From Bacillota bacterium (GTDB lineage Bacteria; Bacillota; Clostridia; Christensenellales; UMGS416), in contig JAEYYW010000124.1 in assembly GCA_023428265.1 (NCBI GenBank), positions 1-19,382 on the forward strand: 19,382 nucleotides of DNA, given 5' to 3'. Made by a program: the position numbers and the translations under genes. Below are positions 15,078 to 19,382 of the stretch, piece by piece. The notes under the pieces were generated by a model that worked only from the letters and a program-made list of their open reading frames with translations, searched no databases and was not told where the DNA came from. The number at the start of each line of letters is the position of its first letter. Position 1 is the stretch's first letter.

Positions 15078-15187
15078 CTCCGCCGCCGTTGGCGGCACCT
15101 CCCTCTATGAGGGAGGCAAGTAGAACTCTTACTGTGATGTACTTGTCCCCCTCGTTGAGGGGGATGTCGCGAAGCGACAGGGGGAGT
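15078..15187 (+). repeat. Structured intra-operon repeat, copy B
   Basis: Module 1 is GCCGCC-GTT-GGCGGC (15083-15097), followed by a perfect 8-bp CCTCCCTC-TAT-GAGGGAGG hairpin (15099-15117). Module 2 at 15141-15187 matches copy A nearly base for base, but its inner stem is TCGC-GAA-GCGA instead of TCAC-GAA-GTGA, a compensatory pair of changes. A G-rich stretch (15203-15225) with GGGGC/GCCCC pairing follows. Nothing else is seen in the gap before the ATG at 15278. Confidence 0.8.
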
Positions 15188-15277
15188 TCATGGAGAGCCC
15201 TATGGGGCGGCAGGGTTTGTGCCCCCAATCACCGACAACCGCGCGCCCGGCGCATACGATAGGAGTGGAAGGATAGG

Positions 15278-15619
15278 ATGAGTTTGATGTTTCTGCTGGC
15301 CCCGCCGGTGGCCTTTTTGATCATGCTGGCACTGGCCGGGGGTTTTTCCTGGCTTTCGTCCCGGTTCGCCGCCAAGGGAACCCCCTATGCCGGCAAGGAG
15401 CGGGCATATGCCTGCGGGCAAAATGTGGATGTGAATAAGATCCAGCCGGATTATGAGGAGTTTTTTCCGGTGGCTTTCTTCTTCACGATCATGCACGTGG
15501 CGGCGCTGATCATCGCCACGGCCCCCAGGGGCCACTGGTTTGCGGCGGCGGTGTTTATCGCCGTGGCGGCGCTGGCGCTGAAAGTGCTTTTCAGGAGTGA
15601 GGAAGATGTCCGTAATTGA
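15278..15619 (+). CDS. NuoA-like membrane subunit of the hydrogenase
   Basis: Membrane protein of 113 residues, the usual NuoA length, with three predicted helices at about 5-27, 61-81 and 86-104. The loop after helix 1 carries AYACGQ (Cys46), the counterpart of the YECG loop of NuoA that lines the quinone-site region in complex I. It is followed by EEFFPVAFFFTIMHVAALII, matching the F-x-x-F-F pattern of NuoA helix 2. The ATG at 15278 has AAGGA just upstream; an alternative ATG at 15287 is possible. Its end overlaps the small subunit gene (start 15606). NuoA-like proteins are not part of the classical Hyc, Ech or Mbh complexes, so its presence is notable. The family call rests on pattern, so it is less sure than its neighbours. 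Confidence 0.72.
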   Translation: MSLMFLLAPPVAFLIMLALAGGFSWLSSRFAAKGTPYAGKERAYACGQNVDVNKIQPDYEEFFPVAFFFTIMHVAALIIATAPRGHWFAAAVFIAVAALALKVLFRSEEDVRN

Positions 15620-16097
15620 CAAGATGATCACCTGGGCCCGCATGAAGTCGCCGTGGATCATCCATTTCAACACCGGCGCCTGCAACGCCTGCGACATTGA
15701 GATCCTGGCTGCGCTGGCCCCCCGGTTTGACCTGGAGCGGTTCGGCGTGCAGCAGAAGGGCACGCCCCGCCACGCCGACGTGCTGGTGTGCTCCGGGCCC
15801 GTCACCATGCAGACCCGTGACCGCCTGAAGCGCATCTGGGAGCAGATGGCCGAGCCCAAGTTTGTGGTGGCCGTGGGCACCTGCTCCTGCTCCGGCGGCG
15901 TGTTTGAAGGCTGCTACGGCGTGGAGGGCGGCATTGACGCGGCCATCCCCGTGTCGGCCTATATCCCCGGCTGCCCGGCCACGCCGGAAGCCATCATTGA
16001 CGGCGTGGTGAAGCTGCTTTCCACGCTGGAGCATAAGGAAGAGAAGGCCGCCGGAAAAACCGCCGCGGCCCCGGAGGGGGGAAAGCCCGATGCATGA
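15606..16097 (+). CDS. [NiFe]-hydrogenase small subunit (NuoB/HycG/EchC-like)
   Basis: Electron-transfer small subunit of 163 residues carrying the proximal [4Fe-4S] cluster next to the NiFe site. The ligand pattern is complete: Cys26 and Cys29 in NTGACNACDIE, Cys93 in VAVGTCSCSGG and Cys123 in IPGCPATPE. The short single-cluster form is that of group 4 hydrogenases and complex I NuoB, not of periplasmic uptake hydrogenases; no Tat signal is seen. The C-terminal 20 residues are a charged Ala/Lys-rich tail. ATG 15606 follows AGGAG (15593-15597) by eight bases; the in-frame GTG at 15597 overlaps that site. The gene overlaps the upstream gene by 14 bases and the next gene by 8, implying tight translational coupling. 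Confidence 0.93.
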   Translation: MSVIDKMITWARMKSPWIIHFNTGACNACDIEILAALAPRFDLERFGVQQKGTPRHADVLVCSGPVTMQTRDRLKRIWEQMAEPKFVVAVGTCSCSGGVFEGCYGVEGGIDAAIPVSAYIPGCPATPEAIIDGVVKLLSTLEHKEEKAAGKTAAAPEGGKPDA

Positions 16098-16563
16098 GCG
16101 GGAAGACGCCATCTGCCAGGCGCTGGAGAGCCGCTTTGATTTCTTGGCCGGCAAGTGCGCGGTCACGCGCGAGCGCCGGATCTTTGCCGAGGCCCCGCGG
16201 GAGAAAACGCTGGAGGTCATCGAATTCCTCAGAGACGAGCAGGGCTTTGATTCGCTTTGCACGATGACCGGCATGGACTCCGGTGAACACTGGGAGATCA
16301 TCTATCATCTTGCCCGCGGCGGCATTGTGATGAACCTGAAAGCGTTTGCGCCCAAGGCCGACCCGGTTTTTGACACGGTGACGGGCCTTTTTGCCGGCGC
16401 CACGATGTATGAGCTGGAGATCCACAACCTGCTGGGCGTGACCATTCGCGGCATCCCCGGCGACATCAAATACCCCCTGCCGGATGACTGGCCTGAGGGG
16501 CAATACCCGCTGCGCAAGGAGTGGCAGAAGCAGGCCCCCGCGCAGCCTGGGGAAGGGAGCTGA
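16090..16563 (+). CDS. NuoC-like hydrogenase subunit (EchD/HycE N-terminal-domain-like)
   Basis: Soluble subunit of 157 residues of the 30-kDa complex I subunit family, which packs against the large subunit. Family marks are FDSLCTMTGMDSGEHWEIIYHL in the middle, TGLFAGATMYELEIHNLLGVTIRGIP, and YPLPDDWPEGQYPLRKEW (about 128-145). In E. coli HycE this domain is fused to the catalytic domain; here it is a separate protein placed directly before the large subunit, as in Ech and Mbh operons. The ATG overlaps the small subunit gene by 8 bases. Confidence 0.92.
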   Translation: MHEREDAICQALESRFDFLAGKCAVTRERRIFAEAPREKTLEVIEFLRDEQGFDSLCTMTGMDSGEHWEIIYHLARGGIVMNLKAFAPKADPVFDTVTGLFAGATMYELEIHNLLGVTIRGIPGDIKYPLPDDWPEGQYPLRKEWQKQAPAQPGEGS

Positions 16564-16567
16564 ACAA

Positions 16568-17782
16568 ATGGGCAAGGTCGTGATTCCCGTCGGGCCGCAG
16601 CACCCGGCGCTCAAGGAGCCGGAAAGCTTTGTGCTGGCGCTGGACGGCGAAAAGGTCGTGGGCGCGGCGCTCAACTTCGGTTACAACCATCGCGGCATTG
16701 AGAAAGCCTGCGAAGGCCGCACCTATATGCAGGACATTTATCTGATCGAGCGCGTGTGCGGCATCTGCTCCCACTCCCATTCCACCGCCTTCATCCAGGC
16801 CGTGGAAGAGATCGCCGGCGTGCAGCTTCCCGCGCGGGCGGCGTGGCTCCGGGTGCTGGTGGGCGAGCTGGAGCGCATCCATAGCCACATGCTCTGGCTC
16901 GGCGTGGCCGGCCACGAGCTCGGGTTTGACACGCTTTTCATGTACACCTGGCGCGACCGCGAGCTGGTGCTGGATCTGTGTGCCGAGCTCACCGGCAACC
17001 GCGTGAACTACGGCATCAACACCTATGGCGGCGTGCGCCGCGATTTCACCGCCGAGCAATTTGCCGATGTGCGCCATGTGGTGGACCAGCTGGAGGAGCG
17101 CACCAAATACTATCTGGATCTGGCCGCCAATGAAACCACGCTGCACCTCAGAATGTCCGGCGTGGGCAAGCTCTCCTATGACGACGCCATCCGCCTGGGC
17201 GCGGCGGGCCCTGTGGCCCGCGCCGCTGGTGTGGACAGAGACGTGCGCCGTGACGATCCCTATGCCGCCTATGCCGAAATGCCCTTTGAGGTGATCACCG
17301 ACGACCATGCCGATGTGTTTGGCCGGGCGGTGGTGCGCATCAAGGAGCTGCTGGAAAGCTATAAGATCATCCGGCATGTGCTGGACAACATCCCCGAAGG
17401 CCCCATCGCCGCAAAGTTCCCGCGCAGGGTGCCCGCCGGCGAAGCGCTGAGCCGTTACGAGGCCCCCCGTGGCGAGGATGTGCACTATGTGCGCGCCAAC
17501 GGCACCGACAAGCCGGAGCGTGTCAAGCTCCGGGCTCCCACGATGGCCAACGCCGCCGCTGTGGCCCACATGCTGGAGGGCGGCTACCTGGCCGATGTGC
17601 CGATCGTGATCGCCGCCATTGATCCGTGCTTCTCCTGCACCGACCGCGTGGCGCTGGTGCAGGATCTGAACAGCGGCAGCCAGACCGCGCTGGACTGGAA
17701 CACATTGCGGCAATACAGCATCGACTGGCACCGCGAGCGGGGCCTGGATTTCTCGAGCATGAAAATCGGAGGCAACCGGTAA
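16568..17782 (+). CDS. Group 4 [NiFe]-hydrogenase catalytic large subunit (NuoD-like)
   Basis: Catalytic subunit of 404 residues that interconverts protons and H2 on the cytoplasmic side. Both nickel-ligand pairs are present: Cys64 and Cys67 in ERVCGICSHSHS, and Cys354 and Cys357 in DPCFSCTDR. This separates it from true NuoD, which lacks them. The N-terminus (IPVGPQHPALKEPE) and the NYGINTYGGVRRD segment are typical of the family. After Arg360 there are 44 residues; the equivalent point in HycE is where a C-terminal peptide is removed by HycI, and a HycI-like gene lies downstream. ATG 16568 has GGGAG seven to eight bases upstream; a longer opening from 16484 lies inside the NuoC-like gene and is rejected. 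The similarity of the DPCxSCTDR region and tail (LRQYSI) to HycE favours relation to formate-hydrogenlyase-type group 4 enzymes, which a tree must confirm. Confidence 0.95.
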   Translation: MGKVVIPVGPQHPALKEPESFVLALDGEKVVGAALNFGYNHRGIEKACEGRTYMQDIYLIERVCGICSHSHSTAFIQAVEEIAGVQLPARAAWLRVLVGELERIHSHMLWLGVAGHELGFDTLFMYTWRDRELVLDLCAELTGNRVNYGINTYGGVRRDFTAEQFADVRHVVDQLEERTKYYLDLAANETTLHLRMSGVGKLSYDDAIRLGAAGPVARAAGVDRDVRRDDPYAAYAEMPFEVITDDHADVFGRAVVRIKELLESYKIIRHVLDNIPEGPIAAKFPRRVPAGEALSRYEAPRGEDVHYVRANGTDKPERVKLRAPTMANAAAVAHMLEGGYLADVPIVIAAIDPCFSCTDRVALVQDLNSGSQTALDWNTLRQYSIDWHRERGLDFSSMKIGGNR

Positions 17783-18712
17783 ATGGCACTGTTCACCATG
17801 CTGATTTTCCCAGGCCTGTTTTTTCTGATGGCCTACTCGCTGGTGGTGGAGTTTGTGGATCGCAAGCTCTACGCCCGTTTTCAGAACCGCAAGGGCCCTC
17901 CATGGTATCAACCGCTGGCCGACACGATCAAGCTCATGAGCAAGGAGAGTATCGTGCCCTGCGAGGCGGACCGCCAGTGGTTCAAGGCGCTGCCGGTGTT
18001 TGCGATGGCGTCGGTGGCCACGGCGTTCCTCTATGTGCCGGTGTGGGGCACAAAATCCCTGCTCCCCTTCACCGGCGACGTGATCGTGATCCTGTATCTG
18101 CTGACGATCCCGACGCTGACGTTCTTTCTGGCCGGGTGGAATTCCTCGTCGCTTTATGCGGCGCTGGGCAGCGTGCGCACATTGACGCAGCTGTTTGCCT
18201 ATGAGGTGCCGCTGTTTGCGGCAATCCTGGGCCCGGCGCTGCTGGCCGGCACATGGTCGCTTTCCGGCATTGCGCAGTTTTATGCCGAGCGGCCTCTGCT
18301 GGCATTGGTAAACCTGCCCGGCTTCGCCGTGGCGCTCATCGCCATGCAGGGCAAGCTGGAGCGCGTGCCCTTTGACACGCCGGAGGCTGAAACCGAAATC
18401 GTGGCCGGTGCCTTCACCGAATATGGCGGGCGGCATCTGGCGATCTTCCGCGTGGCCATCGATATGGAGACGGTGGTGCTGGCCAGCATCCTGGCCGCCG
18501 TTTATATCCCGCTGTTCTCCGCAAACCCGGTGCTGGGCGTGTTGTTCTATCTGATCAAGACCATGTTTATTGTGTTTTTGCTGGCGGCTTTCCGCAGCGT
18601 GATGGCGCGCCTCAGGATTGAGCAGATGGTGCGCTTCTGCTGGCTCTATCTCACGCCGATCACGCTGGGCCAGCTGCTGCTGGATCTGGTGGTAAGGGGG
18701 TTGGTGTTATGA
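17783..18712 (+). CDS. NuoH/HycD/EchB-like membrane subunit
   Basis: Membrane anchor subunit of 309 residues with about eight helices, linking the hydrogenase module to the ion-pumping arm. Conserved NuoH features are VDRKLYARFQNRKGPPWYQPLADTIKLMSKE (25-55), GWNSSSLYAALGSVRTLTQLFAYEVPL (118-144), LERVPFDTPEAETEIVAG (192-209) and FRSVMARLRIEQMVRFCW near the end. The charged loops at these places form the coupling interface with the large subunit. The ATG immediately follows the large subunit stop, with GGAGG (17768-17772) ten bases upstream. Its stop overlaps the next start as ATGA. Confidence 0.94.
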   Translation: MALFTMLIFPGLFFLMAYSLVVEFVDRKLYARFQNRKGPPWYQPLADTIKLMSKESIVPCEADRQWFKALPVFAMASVATAFLYVPVWGTKSLLPFTGDVIVILYLLTIPTLTFFLAGWNSSSLYAALGSVRTLTQLFAYEVPLFAAILGPALLAGTWSLSGIAQFYAERPLLALVNLPGFAVALIAMQGKLERVPFDTPEAETEIVAGAFTEYGGRHLAIFRVAIDMETVVLASILAAVYIPLFSANPVLGVLFYLIKTMFIVFLLAAFRSVMARLRIEQMVRFCWLYLTPITLGQLLLDLVVRGLVL

Positions 18713-19074
18713 GCAAAGCCGGCAGAATTTTGCCCCAGGCGATGGGAATGCTGTTTAAGAAACCGGCCACAACCGGTTATCCCTATGTGAAGTCGGAAAA
18801 GCCCGCCAACTACCGCGGGCGGCTGAAGTTCACGCCGTCCAAATGCATCGGCTGCAAGCTCTGCATGCGCGACTGCCCGGCCAACGCCATCGAGATCATC
18901 AAGGTGGCCGACAAGCAGTTTAAGGCCGTTGTGCATCTGGACCGCTGCATTTACTGCGCCCAGTGTGTGGACAGCTGCAACAAGAGCGCGCTGGCCATCA
19001 CGCCCGAGTTTGAACTGGCCAACTTCAAGCGCGAAGACCTCACCGTGGACATCGGCGAACATGAATCTGAATAG
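18709..19074 (+). CDS. NuoI/HycF/EchF-like 2[4Fe-4S] ferredoxin subunit
   Basis: Iron-sulfur subunit of 121 residues that passes electrons from the external donor to the small subunit. Two cluster motifs are visible: Cys46-Cys49-Cys52-Cys56 (KCIGCKLCMRDCP) and Cys80-Cys83-Cys86-Cys90 (RCIYCAQCVDSCN). In the second the usual Pro after the last Cys is Asn. An N-terminal part (about 1-40, TTGYPYVKSEKPANYRGRLKF) is typical of NuoI-type proteins. With no NADH-binding subunits in sight, ferredoxin is the likeliest donor, though a formate dehydrogenase beyond the window is possible. It overlaps the NuoH-like gene by 4 bases and the protease gene by 14. Confidence 0.93.
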   Translation: MSKAGRILPQAMGMLFKKPATTGYPYVKSEKPANYRGRLKFTPSKCIGCKLCMRDCPANAIEIIKVADKQFKAVVHLDRCIYCAQCVDSCNKSALAITPEFELANFKREDLTVDIGEHESE

Positions 19075-19382
19075 CTTCCTGGCCCGGCTGCTGCAGGGCA
19101 CAAACCGCCTTGCAATCCTGGGCGCCGGCTCCGAGCTCATGGCTGACGACGCCGCCGGCACCATGATCACCGACGCGCTGATCACCCGCTTCGGCGACGG
19201 GCCGGAGCGTTTCCGCGTGTGGTCCGGCGGCACGGCCCCGGAGTGCTTCACCGGTGTGATCAAGGCGTTTCAGGCCGACCATGTGCTGATCATAGACGCG
19301 GCCGATTTCGGCGGCAGGCCCGGTGAGCTTTGCGATGTGGACCCGGCGGTGGTGGGCGGTGTGTCGTTCAGCACCCACATGC
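19061..19382 (+). CDS. HycI-like hydrogenase maturation protease (5' part)
   Basis: Nickel-dependent endopeptidase that removes the C-terminal peptide of the large subunit after NiFe insertion. The window ends after 107 codons. Visible family marks are LAILGAGSELMADDAAG (the G-x-G-[NS]-x-L-x-x-D-D signature, Asp29), WSGGTAPE, HVLIIDAADFGGRPGE (Asp79/Asp82) and the start of FSTHM (His106). These match the metal-binding Asp, Asp and His of HycI. The middle part is close to HycI rather than to HyaD/HybD-type proteases, which fits a group 4 partner. ATG 19061 lies inside the end of the ferredoxin subunit gene. Confidence 0.9.
   Translation, partial: MNLNSFLARLLQGTNRLAILGAGSELMADDAAGTMITDALITRFGDGPERFRVWSGGTAPECFTGVIKAFQADHVLIIDAADFGGRPGELCDVDPAVVGGVSFSTHM

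Noticed and set aside
12628..15187. CRISPR-like interpretation of the short repeated units
   Set aside because: There are only two copies 2.5 kb apart, with genes between them and no regular spacers.
16568..17782. Assignment of the operon as a respiratory complex I (NADH dehydrogenase)
   Set aside because: The large subunit has both CxxC nickel-ligand pairs and a following HycI-type protease gene, and no NuoE, F or G gene is present; this marks a hydrogenase.

Overview
The window reads as chromosomal DNA from an anaerobic, fairly GC-rich Firmicute, most likely a Clostridia member. This rests on clear GGAGG-type ribosome binding sites, sigma-A-like promoters, clostridial-style PAS sensor kinases, a ferredoxin-type membrane hydrogenase, a Rex-like operator and structured G/C-rich intergenic repeats. 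No rRNA or other taxonomic marker is present, so genus and species cannot be given.

Layout. 1-1463 (minus strand) is the 5' part of a lipoprotein-type class B penicillin-binding protein, running off the left edge. 1776-3533 and 3661-5226 (plus) are two paralogous orphan sensor histidine kinases with different sensor halves. 5440-5877 is an AT-rich gene of unknown function that looks acquired. 6065-7456 is a flavoprotein plus TetR pair behind a promoter embedded in a long inverted repeat (probable paired TetR operators). 7687-8142 encodes a small membrane methyltransferase-like protein and lies between two inverted copies of a ~190 bp repeat. 8475-8864 encodes a DUF1801/YdhG-like protein.

From about 9109 to the right edge lies one large operon for a membrane-bound group 4 [NiFe]-hydrogenase. 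It starts with a Rex-like palindrome, a promoter and a structured leader. Then come three antiporter-like proton-channel subunits (one NuoL-like, two MrpD/NuoM/N-like), NuoJ-like, NuoK-like, NuoA-like, small subunit (NuoB-like), NuoC-like, catalytic large subunit (NuoD-like, with both CxxC nickel-ligand motifs), NuoH-like, a 2[4Fe-4S] NuoI-like protein and, cut by the window end, a HycI-type maturation protease.

How it works together (inference from families): electrons, probably from ferredoxin, enter through the NuoI-like subunit and pass through the small subunit cluster to the NiFe site, where protons are reduced to H2 (or the reverse). The energy drives ion pumping through the NuoH/A/J/K and antiporter-like membrane arm. 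The set covers all eleven core complex I classes (A, B, C, D, H, I, J, K, L, M, N) but keeps NiFe ligands and has no NuoEFG here. That architecture, the Rex-like site and two covarying structured repeats inside the operon are the most interesting points of the window.
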